From Arion vulgaris (lineage: Eukaryota; Mollusca; Gastropoda; Stylommatophora; Arionidae): 64,000 nt of DNA. Position numbers and translations under genes: made by a program. The DNA lies in contig CM036775.1 in assembly GCA_020796225.1 (NCBI GenBank), forward strand, positions 12,853,671-12,917,670, in the 5' to 3' direction. Under the pieces are notes generated by a model that searched no databases, was not told the DNA's origin, and saw only the letters and a program-made list of their open reading frames with translations. Each line of letters starts with the position of its first letter. Position 1 is the stretch's first letter. This document shows, piece after piece, positions 1-12,800 of this stretch.

Positions 1-84
1 ACATTTCACAGTTTTTAGCATTTCGTGTGATTTTCATTGGCACAGGAACGGAGCAATTATGGGGTGACCCGTTGCAGTGAAGTT

Positions 85-650
85 GGAACCGTACTTATGA
101 ACTATGTTAAAAAAGAAATTATGATACGATTTGGTAAAGCAACATCAGCTTTTAAAAGTCTAAATAAAAATGGAACTGCAAGTTATATAGTATTAAAACT
201 AAATTATGAATTTTTAATTCAAATGTTGTATCAATCCTAACATATGCCAGCGAGAGTTGGAAAATGACTAAAGATATAGAAATCAAGTTGAATGCATTTG
301 AAAATAGATGACTGCGAAAAATAATGAATATAAAATGGAACGAATTCAGAAGTGATGAAATCAGAGACATGTCTAGTCAACCACTAGTGACAACTGTTAT
401 AAGAAAGAGAAGATGGAGATATGTTTGCACACCTTGAGGAGAAATGATCAAAGAATATCAAAGCAGGCATTTAAGTGGGATGCAATGGGTTCAAGAAAGA
501 TAGGACGACCTAGTTAGACCTTGAAACGATCTTTGCTGAGAGAGGCAAGATATACCGGTCTCAGTTCCATGGAAGAGATTGAGCGAGTTGCCCAGGATAG
601 AGCGGTATAGAGAAATTGCTTGCATGCCCTATGTAACGTATAACTATACG
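85..650 (+). mobile_element. LINE reverse transcriptase C-terminal fragment (degenerate)
   Basis: Broken frames read ...LNAFENR, LRKIMNIKWNEF, SDEIRDMSSQPLVTTVIRKRRWR. This is the usual order at the C-terminal end of RTE-like non-LTR reverse transcriptases. Stops and frameshifts interrupt it. It lies in intron 13. Positions 1-84 look like the RTE 3' tail (GGAGCAATTATGG). Confidence 0.65.
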
Positions 651-679
651 AGAGGAATTATTATTTTTCTAGTTCTTAC

Positions 680-800
680 CATCTTGAAAAGGTTTAGGAG
701 TTTCCATTGGCTCTGGTTTAGTTTCGCTTTTTTTATCTAAGGCTGATATATCAATTCTCTCCCTTGTGCTGAATCGATTCCAGTAAGTTAATCTCACCAG
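680..800 (-). CDS. SLC5 exon 13 (cytoplasmic C-terminal loop)
   Basis: After a GTGTTTCAG acceptor it encodes [18 protein letters not shown] and then a charged region, [19 protein letters not shown], ending FQD plus 1 nt before GTAAG. SGLT proteins have LYRLCWSLRNSKEERIDLD at this point, followed by a variable charged loop and a last helix. Phase 0 in, phase 1 out. The final exon should lie left of position 1. Confidence 0.9.
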
Positions 801-3800
801 CTGAAACACATGATGATGATTAAATACAAATAAGTAAGATATGTGAACGATTATGTAGAATCATACACATATCTTGGTAGCAATATAGAGACAGAAGGAG
901 AAACAAACAAAGATGTCAAGATAAGAATACAAAAAGCAAGTGGAAACTTTATTGTATTGAGTAAAATATGGAAGTCAAAGAAGATCAAAACAAACACAAA
1001 ACTGAGAATCTTTCAATCAAATGTGAAGTTAGTGCTGTTCTATGAAACATGGAGGGCAACAAAAGAAACCACTAGAAAACCTTCATAAATGAATGCTTAC
1101 GTAGAATAGAGGGACTGAGATGGTATGATAAACTTACAAACGAGAAACTCAGAGAAAGAACTAAGCAGATACCAGTGGAGAAAGAGCTAAGGAAGAGACG
1201 CTGTCGATGGATAGGACATACATTTAGAAGACCGACAGGACGTATTGGAAGACAGGCAATGTTATGGAATCCGCAGGGAAAGAGGAGTAAGGGAAGGTCT
1301 AGACAGACCTGGAGAAGAGATCTGGAGGCTGATATTAAAAGGATAGGTAATACATGGAAAGAATTGGAAGGGATGGCAGGAGAGAGGAAGAGCTGGAGGA
1401 GGTTTGTTGAAGACCTGGGCTCTGTTGGGAGTTGAAAGGTGAAGAAAAACATTTGGGTTGAAACACAAGATAGTTTTGCAATACAAATAAGTTTGGTTTA
1501 ATCGTCGGATCATCATGACTGCACATCGAACCAATTAGTCCATAAGTGCTCCGATCTCCTCCTCAGTATGTCCATCAACATGTGGCAACTAACAACACCA
1601 ATTCTAGTTCTAGTTTAGTCGTCAGATCATCATCACTGCACATTGAAGCAATTAGTCCATAAGTGCTCCGATCTCCTCCTCAGTATGTCCATCAACATAT
1701 GGCAACTAACAACACCAATTCTATAGTCTGTCCATTAATTCGTGAGCACGTTTGAAATTGATTTTCTCGAAAACTACCTGTTGGATCTCAGTGATTTTTG
1801 CAAGCAGCCTTAGAATATCCATGACGCTAGAGAAATATTTTTTCCAAGAAAATTTGATGTAGTTTGAAATATTTCTTCTTCAGGTTATATTAAAATCAAC
1901 TCACCGGATTGTACACAATAGTAACAGATCTACGGTACACAGACGCGTTGTTCTAAAAATACATTATGGTAACATAGAAATATCGTGAGTATACAACAAT
2001 TTCACGGGAATTCCCGTGCACCTAACTCAGTCGACTTTGAAAGCGGAAAGCATATGACGTTATAATTGGGATACCGTTGAATAGTTATGGGCGTATCTCG
2101 CTTTTTGTATGAAGCTATTGTATCATATTTGTTGGCTTATCAAAACTGACATTGATATCACATTCATAATGAGTCTGAAGTGCACATTTATAACAATGCA
2201 GAAGGTTACAGTTTTACTATACCAACACTTCCGTAGGGAATCTAAGAGAGGTCATCTATATTGCGATATTCATAACCCTGAGAAACGAGCGCAACTGGCG
2301 CTTGGTCTGAATAGAGAATCCTTTTCCCGATGGATTAAACAGGACACAAAGTGCACTAATGTCAAGCAAGGACGGAAAAGAACAATTGACGACTTTGACA
2401 TAGATGTCATAAGACGGAGCTCTTGAAAATGTTTGCGACAAATCAACTTGTTACTCTCAGGAAACTGAAATTAAAACTGCAATCAGATTGCAGCATAGAC
2501 ATTTCTAAAAGTACTCTATGAAAATTGTAAGAGCCGCCGGCTTCACCTTCAGAAAACTATAGGCGGCAGGAATATTATTTGTGAAAAGCCACATTTAATT
2601 GCTGCCGAAGTAAATACCTGAGGCAGATCCGTGAGCGGAGAAGGCAAGGCTATGATATTGTATATTTGGACGAATCCTGGGTCAATGCTCACGACACCAA
2701 GGCTAAAGAATGGCAATCAGTAGACGGTGAACAGAAAAGAAAAATACCAAGCAGCAAAGGCCAGCGTATTATACTAACACATGCAGGAAGCAGTGAAGAA
2801 GGTCTTGTCCATGACGCTGGACTTATTTTCCAATCAAAAGTACCGACGGTAGGGACTACCACACAGAAATGAATGGACATATTTTCAGGCACTGGATGGA
2901 GAAAGATCTACTTCCAATTCTAAACAGACCATCATGCTTGGTAATGGATAATGCATCCTATCACAACGCAGTATCAGCGGAAGACAAAGTACCAACTGCA
3001 TCAAATACAAAAGATCAAATTAGGACTTGGCTTGCTAAGGAAAATGTCAGTTTCGATGATACATATTTGAAACCCGAGTTGTTGCACCTGGTGAGGATGA
3101 CAAATAAGACAAAGGTGTTTCATATTGACAAAATCATTGCGGAATACGGCCACACGTCTTTGCGACTACCTCCATATCATGCTCACCTCAATCCGATAGA
3201 GCTTGTCTGGGCTAAAGTAAAAGGGCAAGTTGCCGAACAGAACAGGACGTTTAAAATGTGTGATGTTGAAGTTCTGACACGTGAGTCCTTCTCAATGATA
3301 GACATGCAGTTCTGAAAGAAGTGTGTTGAACATGTGCTCCGAGAGGAAGACGAGTACTGGCACCGAGATGGATTACAATTTGTCCAGTCAGTAACAATTA
3401 TCAACCTAATGGAATCGTTAGATTCGGGATGATACAAATCATATTTTGATTACAGACTGAGAAATAGCAACGTATACATTTCCATATCCAAATGCGTCTA
3501 CCATCATACAATTTGTGGTGAAGTTAAGACACCCTGGGGTCTAATGGTGACCGAAGGGAGGACTAACTGTTGCATATTGTATCCAAGTTCACGATTGCAC
3601 ATAAAGGGCAACACAATTAATTGCTTGACCTATCAAGTTAATATGGAGATACACCTATGAATAGAATTGACATGGACAAATTCTGGGATACTGTAAAATC
3701 TAAAATTTGAGCCCCGTATTTGCAATTGTCATAAAAGATCAAAGGAATTCGCCGATGTGCAAAATCCGTAGCATCTATGGACTACTGGTTAGCTTTTATT

Positions 3801-6800
3801 TTAACGTCATGGATATTCTAAGGCTGCATGCAAAAATCACTGAGATCCAACAGGTAGTTTTCGAGAAAATCAATTTCAAACGTGCTCACGAATTAATGGA
3901 CAGACTATAGTTCTAGTTTAGTCGTCAGATCATCATGACTGCACATTGAAGCAATTAGTCCATAAGTGCTCCGATCTCCTCCTCAGTATGTCCATCAACA
4001 TGTGGCAACTAACAACACCAATTCTAGTTCTAGTTTAGTCGTCAGATCATCATGACTGCACATTGAAGCAATTAGTCCATAAGTGCTCCGATCTCCTCCT
4101 CAGTATGTCCATCAACATGTGGCAACTAACAACACCAATTCTAGTTCTAGTTTAGTCGTCAGACCATCATCACTGCACATTGAAGCAATTAGTCCATAAG
4201 TGCTTCGATCTTCTCCCCAGTACGTCTCTCAGCGTGTGGCGACTAACTACATCAGTTCTATATTGGTTAACTATTCTTCTTTGACTTCCAGTATAGTTCT
4301 CTAATGTCAATGAGTAAGGTAGGATAACGTGTGGGCTGAAAATTGAAAAAACGAATGTTTTTTAAAAATTGATTGATTGATTACTAGGGCCATCATCATT
4401 GCACTTCGGTGAGTAACCATGTGTGCTCCGATCTCTTTCTTACACATGAAGATCTCAGTTGCAGTGCAGGAACTTCACAGCACAGGCGAGGGTCCCGATG
4501 TAATTTAGAAGATGGTAAAGATATTTTGTAGAATTTTTATTATTTAATCTTTTCTAACGAATATTTCTCGGGCAACATCTTTCCAGCCTGTTCTTCTCGA
4601 TGTTGAACTGCCAATGGTTCTTTTACGTGCACAAATTGAACAAGGGACCTACGTATTGTCGTCCGTCTCCGATAGGACTAGGAACTCGATCTCCCTTACA
4701 CTGAGATCAGGGATATCTGGAAAAAATATCTTTGCGGCTCCACAAGGGAGTGAACAGAATACCTTTGGAACTATAGGCGAGCATCTAGCCTCTACACCAC
4801 AGAGACTCTCTCTTATAGAAATACTGAAACTACTCACATGGACATCATCAATAGGTGGCGTAAGCAAACTGATAATTATGGTAGTGAGGAAGACTATGAC
4901 GAAGAGAATGAGGCCAAAGTGTAGATAATGGACTTTGCTGATGATGTCAGGCTTCTCAGATTTGTAGGTCTCCCCACACGGATAGTTTGTGTATGAATAC
5001 TCCCATGCGAAACGAACAATACCAATACACAGTCCAAGCATCAGACCCCAGAAGGCACCCTGTTGGAAGAACATAACATTCAAATTATATAACATAGGTA
5101 TTACAGAAGAATGATGAGAGTCCCAAGGACTGCTAAAATGACAAATATGTAGGAGTTGAATGGCCATGGTGTCATTCATGTGTGGATTCCTCTCTGCCAA
5201 TAATGGCTGACACATTCCGTTTCTGAGGACATCTTTTTTTTGAGTTTGTTCTCGAGACAGTTGCAGTTTCCTACAGAAGAGATCTGTCTTTTCGGGTTTG
5301 TCTGGAGTCATCCTACTCTAGGTGATTTCAGCCTTCTGTCGCTGAGCTCACCAACCCAAACTTTTATGCAGGGTGTGCTTCCTGGACACTGTAGTTTAAT
5401 CCCATATACTTAAGGGAAAGTGTCATAGAAGTAGAAGACAAGACAAGAAAAAGGATTTCCTCCTCAAGGAAGAGAGAGAACGAGTGCTATTTGTCCCATT
5501 GCTGGGGAATGGGTTGGTTGCAGCCAGAGCATTTACCACACGCCGGTGGGTTCTGCGCTGCCACCTTATGAGGTTCCATCCTGCTCCCCGCCCTTTGTTC
5601 TAGCCTTTCACCTTCAGTTTGTTCGGCTTGGTTAGATCTGCCAAGAGTTAGAATCCCGCCGACACTGAAGGATCATAAAGAATCACAAAACCTTCAACCA
5701 AGATAAGGTAGGCTAATATGGAGGGAAAGGTGTTAAATGAGGCCAAGAGACAGGAAAGCTTATTGTCAATGTAAGAAAGAGGCGGTCATCATTTTTCGGG
5801 CATGTAACGATAAGGGTAGGCTTGTAACACATTGTGACAACCGGTAAAATCGAGGGGAGACGAGACAATAGAAGACATTTGGACAACCTGACTTCATGGC
5901 ACGGAAGAGCGTCAACATCTAACAATTTTCTGTGTTTGTCTGTCTTCTTGTTGTCAATTTTCTGTGTTTGTCTGTCTTCTTGTTGTCAATTTTCTGTGTT
6001 TGTCTGTCTTCTTGTTGTCAATTTTCTGTGTTTGTCTGTCTTCATGTTGTCAATTTTCTGTGTTTGTCTGTCTCGTTGTCAATTTTCTGTGTTTGTCTGT
6101 CTTCGTGTTGTCAATTTTCTGTGTTTGTCTGTCTTCGTGTTGTCAATTTTCTGTGTTTGTCTGTCTTCGTGTTGTCAATTTTCTGTGTTTGTCTGTCTTC
6201 TTGTTGTCAATTTTCTGTGTTTGTCTGTCTTCGTGTTGTCAATTTTCTGTGTTTGTCTGTCTTCGTGTTGTCAATTTTCTGTGTTTGTCTGTCTTCTTGT
6301 TGTCAATTTTCTGTGTTGTCTGTTTCGTGTTGTCAATTTTCTGTGTTTGTCTGTCTTCGTGTTGTCAATTTTCTGTGTTTGTCTGTCTTCTTGTTGTCAA
6401 TTTTCTGTGTTTGTCTGTCTTCGTGTTGTCAATTTTCTGTGTTTGTCTGTTTCGTGTTGTCAATTTTTGTGTTTGTCTGTCTTCGTGTCAATTTTCTGTG
6501 TTTGTCTGTCTTCTGTTGTCAATTTGATTCATGGAATAAATATATCAAAATGTGAACTAATTTTCTTTTAATGCTGACATTCCTGCTAAATGCTGGATCC
6601 AAACCTTTAATGTAAAATGGCGAAAAATAATGCTAAACCATAGTCAACTATAAACTTATTCGGTCAGCGGACTCAGGTAAAAATTATATTAAAATGACCA
6701 CAACTATCACGTGCCCTTGCATTCCAGTATTGTTGTATATAGACGAATTTATTTTAAAAGCAACACAACATGCTAAATCAAGGTTATATTATACAACAAG

Positions 6801-9800
6801 TTAAGTTTAACAATAAGGAATATCAATATTATGAATATTTTTCATAAATAAATAACAATAGACTCATAAAACTGGGTAAAATTGCAAAAAAGCTTGCAGT
6901 GTTCTATCAAACATATATAAAATCCAGCCCCCCCCCCTCTCCCCAACTGCCTAACTGAAACTATGCCAGGGTTTTTCCCGGTCAGTTATGCGGCCCAATA
7001 TTAGAGTTGGCTGTGGCTAAATCTAGCATTAAAAATGCTAAATTGACAACCCTGCAGATCACCCATGGGAATGCCCAATGTGCCATGACGTCGTTCTAAC
7101 AGCATAACATAACATGTCTTGTCTGTCTACCTTTTCATTGGTTCTCTTCCAGAAGATGGCTAATACGTAGACAGCACAAATGGGAGGAGATAGAAAACTA
7201 GTAATAGCTTGGATATAATGGAACAATTCTGTGACGCTCTGTACAATAGGAATCCATGCAATTCCAACACCAACCAGGATGATGACGCACAACCTAGAGA
7301 GATTAGAGAAATAACATTTATCTCAGCAAAGTCTATATATTGTGACCTGCAAGAACTGGAAAGTAATACATTTTGTTGAAAAATTAGCACCCCCATACAA
7401 ATGATTCATTTGCTTTCAGAATATATATATACCGTTCAGAAAGCAATGACAAACTACTGAACGTATAAGTGGTGCCTAGAAAATTAACGACTCGTTTACT
7501 GCGGTTGATGGCTACGTAAACATGATGTTGATCATCTGTTGCTTTCACGGGCAGCTAAACAACAGATGATCAACAGCATTTTTATACCTACTTTGTGTTA
7601 CCAGAGCCAAACATGGACATTGAGCAAAGCGCAGTCACAAAAATAACTACATGTGAAATGCGTTGCCATTTCGAAAAGTTACCAACAACACAAGAAAAGA
7701 CAGAATCACCAACATCAGCATAAGAAAGAAAGTTGGCACAAAACCGTGCTTGAATTACATAGATAAACAAAGAATGAAGTGGTTTGGCCACTTAATAAGA
7801 ATGCATCCAAACTCCACAGTATACAGAGTCTTCTACAACAGAACATCGGGAAAGAAGGCAAGAGGAAGACCACGGAAAAGATGGTTAGATGGCGTAGCAG
7901 AATCCTGTGAAAGAGCAAAGATAACAATCACACAAGCCACCAGAACAGCGCAAGACAAAAACAGAAAATCACGACACGGGCAACAGCCGGGAGCAGTGTG
8001 ACGACACTGGGCAACAACCCGGTAGCAGTGTGACAACACTGGGCAACAACCGAGCAGGACAACACTGGGCAACAACCGGTAGCAGTGTGACAACACTGGG
8101 CAACAACCGTAGCAGTGACGACAAAGAAGAAGAAGATGGCTACGTCCTGTAAAGGATATTGGTTATTAATTATTGGTTAATAAACTGACGTCATTGCACT
8201 CCGGGCATTCCCATAAGCGCGCAGTCTCCCTCAACAGATATTGATGAGTATACATACTGATGGTTTCCGTGGCTCGCAGATTAAATACATTCCTGACTCT
8301 GCCCTCAGGCATCCAGCTCGACTTGTACAACGGGTAACTTCAAACTGCCTAAATCGCTGGATCGATTCAACATCTATTTTAGTGTTCTCATCCAACAGGC
8401 ACTCGTGAAGAGACCGAAGAACACCCCCCAATCCATCTTCAACTATCCAACAATCGATGTTGTTGACGCAAGCCTGTCCTCTCTCTCGTTACCGCAAACA
8501 CCCGCATGCCTAGGACAGTAGATCCGCGTATGCTTCTGGAGTTTAGAAACTTCTATGGACGATATACACTCATATCGAAACCTGCCATTCTGAATCTTGT
8601 GAACAATCGACTGAGATTCAGATACAACGGCCCCAGTTTTTTTTTTTCTTTTTTTTCTTTTTTCGTCCGCTTTCAACTCAGACGAAGTTTCATCTCTGAA
8701 ACTGATTTTTGCGTGAAAATCCGTTTTTCCAATTTCTTACAATGGCAGCAGCGTGCACATTGTAAATTACCTTACACTGGCAGCCGTGTGCTCAATGTAC
8801 TCGTAATTAGTATTCCTCGCCATACAGGCAGATTTTCTCCGACTTCAGAGGTACTCACGTTATCGTCCTGAGTAAGACCAGGGGACTCGAACAAATGCCG
8901 GACAGTAGGTTCGAACCCGAGCTATGAGGCGTCTCACAGCTACCAGGCCGAGCTACTATCAACTACTCTAGGCAGTCCCCCCAACGGCCCCAGTAAATGG
9001 AGTCCCAGAGAGCCAATGAAAGACAGCGGTAACGGTCTCAACCTCCATCCTCATTGGTTATTGGTTACTAAACTGACGTCATTGCACTCCGGGCAGACCC
9101 ATAGGTGCTCAGTCTCCCCAACATATATCGAAGAGTATGCATACATATGGTTCCTGTCGCTCGCTGATTAAACACACCTCTCACTCTGCCTCTCAGACAT
9201 CCAGTTCGACTTGAACAACGGGTAACTCCAAACTGCTTAAATCGATTGATCGATTCAACATCGATTTTAGTGTCCTCATCCAACAGAGAGTCGCGAAGAG
9301 ACCGAAGAATATCCCCTTATCCATCTTCAACTCCCCAACAATCGATGCTGTTGATGCAAGCCTGTCCGCTCTCTCATTACCGTAAACGGAAAGTTATAAC
9401 ACTGCATGCCCAGGACGATATCTCCATCTCATACTAGAAGTATTGTCGAGCTCCACTTGCTTTGCAACAACTCTAAAGTAATTTCTAAGTATGCCACGAA
9501 TTTATCAATGGAACTTAAAGCGAATTATCTATGGAATTCTTCTATACGGAAAGTTAAATGAATTAAGAATTCTACATTTATGGAATTCTTCTATGAAACG
9601 GAAAGTTATAAATGAATTAAGAATTCTACATTTATGGAATTCTTCTATGAAACGGAAAGTTATAAATGAATTAAGAATTCTACATTTATGGAATTCTTCT
9701 ATGAAACGGAAAGTTGTAACTGAATTTTATTAAAAATTTTTTTAACCCGATCCAGAAGCACTTGAGCTTTCAGCTCTTCGGCTCGGTGCCATGGATATCG

Positions 9801-12800
9801 TAACCCTTCGGTTCGGTGCCACGAACACCGTGAGTCTGGTGAACTTGTGACTTTTCTGCCAGCTCGCAGAATTGAACCCGCACTCACAGGGAGATTGTCA
9901 CCCGTAGTCCAACGCGCTACGAACACGCTGGGCAGGCGGGCTATAAATGAATTAAGAATTCTACATTTATGGAATTCTTTACCCTACGGGAAGTTATAAA
10001 CATTGCTATTCAACACGCATGAGTGAGTTTCATATAAGTGTCATTTTCTCTCACTTAAGACGTTTCCTCTCTCTCTCGCGATCCCACTTCCAACACTTAT
10101 GGAGTTCCATCATCATGAAATAGCTTGTCCTGAGCAGAACTTTACCATCCTAACAGTCCTTCGGAATCTCCTAGGCCATATCTCATGTCCCTGGATCAGT
10201 CATGCTCAAATCATCAGTTACATCCTGAATCCATCTTATCCATTGTGCTCCTCTTTTCTTTTCCAGAATGCTTTCTTCATTTAATGGTCTTCGTCAACCT
10301 TTCGTGTCGTGAAGTATATGTCCAAAATACTTCAATTTTCTCATTCTGATTTGTAACAAAAGCCAGTTTTCTTTGATTTTGAGTTCTTTCTGGGTAGATC
10401 TATTTGTTCTCTTGTCTGTCCAAGATATACGGAGGACTCTTCTGTAACACTTATATTCAAAAGTATTTTTTTCCTCTGAATTATTAAATATCCAAGATTC
10501 GAACCTGGGATTGATTGATTAATAGGACCATCATGATTGCACTTCGGTGAGCAGCCATGTATGCTCCGATCTCTTTTAAAACTGGAAACCTTAGCTGCAG
10601 TGCACGAACTCCGTAGCACCGGCGAGGTCCGATGTATAATCGGCGAGTCCCGATGTAATTTACGGCGAGGTCCGATGATGGTGAAGATATTTTATAGAAT
10701 TTTACTTCTTTTCTAATGAATTTTGCCAGAGCAGCGGCTTTCCAGCCTGTTCTTCTCGATTTTGAACTGCCAAGGGTTCTTTTGCGTGCTCAAATTGAAC
10801 ACAGGACCTACGTTTTATCGTCCGTCTCCGATAGGACTAGGAACTCGACCTCACCTACACTGAGATCAGGGATCTCTGGAAAAATATTCAAATGGCTCCA
10901 TGAGGGATCGAACTTGTTACCTTTGGCACAAGAGACGAGTACCTAACCTCTACACTACAGAGACGAGTACCTAACCTCTACACTACAGAGACGAGTACCT
11001 AACCTCTACACTACAGAGACACCTAGGAATATACATACTCTTAGTATTCTGTTCTTTGTTTTTCTATCAGTTCCATTCCATATTATTTTAAGATGTTTCA
11101 TTTTTGTTGTTTTAATTTCCTTCATTCCATTTCCATCGTTTATTAGCAGTGAACCAAGATATTCAAAACTGTTCATATTTTCTATTATCTCCCCTTTGAT
11201 AGAAGCAGAAAGTACAAAGAGGTATGGAGGCAACAAACCCACAGCAAACACCCACATGATCCCATCAGCAGACAGAAAACAGCACACAACAATCTTTCAC
11301 CTAAGAACAGGTCACTGCAGGCTCAACCACCACATGCACAGAATAAAGCCTGCTCAGACTGCACAGTGTGCATGCCAGACAGAAACACAGACTCCAGAGC
11401 ACATCCTGCAGTCATGTCCATCATACATACACCAACGAAATGAAACATGGCCTCATGAACAAAGCTTACAGACCAAGCTATGGGGAACTCGAAGAACTCC
11501 AACTGACATGCAGCTTCATAGAGGCAACCCATCTCATGATTTAGACGAGCATACGAAACCGAACGCAAAGAAGAAGAAGATGATAGAAGCGAGTTCACGG
11601 AGTTTCACATCCCTGTAATGTTGTATCACTTAAGGAATTATCAAACTAACCTTCCAACATTTGTGGAGTCCTTTCTTTCTTCTTCTTCTTCTTCTTCTTT
11701 TCTTCTTCTTCAAACGCTACATATCGACCACTTGTTAAACCACTCTTTGTGATTTGTTTGTGATCTAATCATAAGAGCGATTGTAACGTTGTGCCAGTTA
11801 TGAGCCTACGAGTAGGCCAGCAAATCAGATTTCTGCTATGCTTTTTTTTATCTACTAAGGTAGCTTTCCTATGCCCCTACCTTAGTCGCCTCTTACGACA
11901 CGCCTTCTAGGTCATAGTTTTACTACTCTTTGCTCCTCGTTCGAGCCCCGGAAACATACAGATGGTGGGGTTCCCATATTCAGTGGGGTTAAAAAGTTCT
12001 CAAACTTACCTTCCAACAATCATAAGTTCCACATCTGTGGAATTCTTCCTAATTCTCCGCCAAATGTCCATGGTAAATATTGTACTGCTGCTATTAAAGA
12101 TGGAGGTGAGGGAAGAAATGAGAGCAGACATCATGACAGCTAGCATCAGACCACGTAGACCATATGGCATCAGTTCAAGAACAAGAGTTGGAAAAGCAAT
12201 ATTGGAACAGCTAGACTGACCACAAACTTGCTGGCAGACGTCAGGATCAGCACACCCTACCCTGTCTGGATAGAACATTCAAGATTATATTAAAGCGACG
12301 GTTACTTTGTCTGTATAGAACATTCAAAATTATATTGAAGCGATGGATACACTGTCTGCATAGAGCATTATAGATTACATTGAAACACGTAATAACAAAG
12401 TACTGTAGTAATAACAAAATACAAACACAGTAACAATACTCAGCAACGTTTCGACCAAAAGGCATTTATTGAGCAAACGAGTACATAGGAGTGACGAATT
12501 TCACATCACACTACATATAGACTACGACAGAGATTGTGCTGTGAAATTCGTCTCAGAGTATGCCCAGCATATCTCCATCATCTCCTTCTTATAACAGTTG
12601 TTACTTGTGGTTGACCAGACATTTCTCTAATTTCATCACTTCTCCTGAATTCGTCCAATTTTATGGTTGGCAAACATAATAAAAATGTAACTTACTTACC
12701 AGTATACAAAACTCTGGCTATCATTCCAGGAAAGACGATAAGCCACATTGGTAAAAATTTGAGATATGCAGCCAAAAGGCAGCCAGCTTTAGCATGCGAT

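Noticed and set aside
4649..5311. Single 220-codon protein
   Set aside because: Only 4838-5059 is coding (SLC5 exon 12); the rest is intron and SINE-A read through.
5834..6571. Cys-rich protein candidate (repeats of [13 protein letters not shown])
   Set aside because: All three frames of the 32-bp minisatellite give similar Cys-rich repeats; no signal peptide or unique part.
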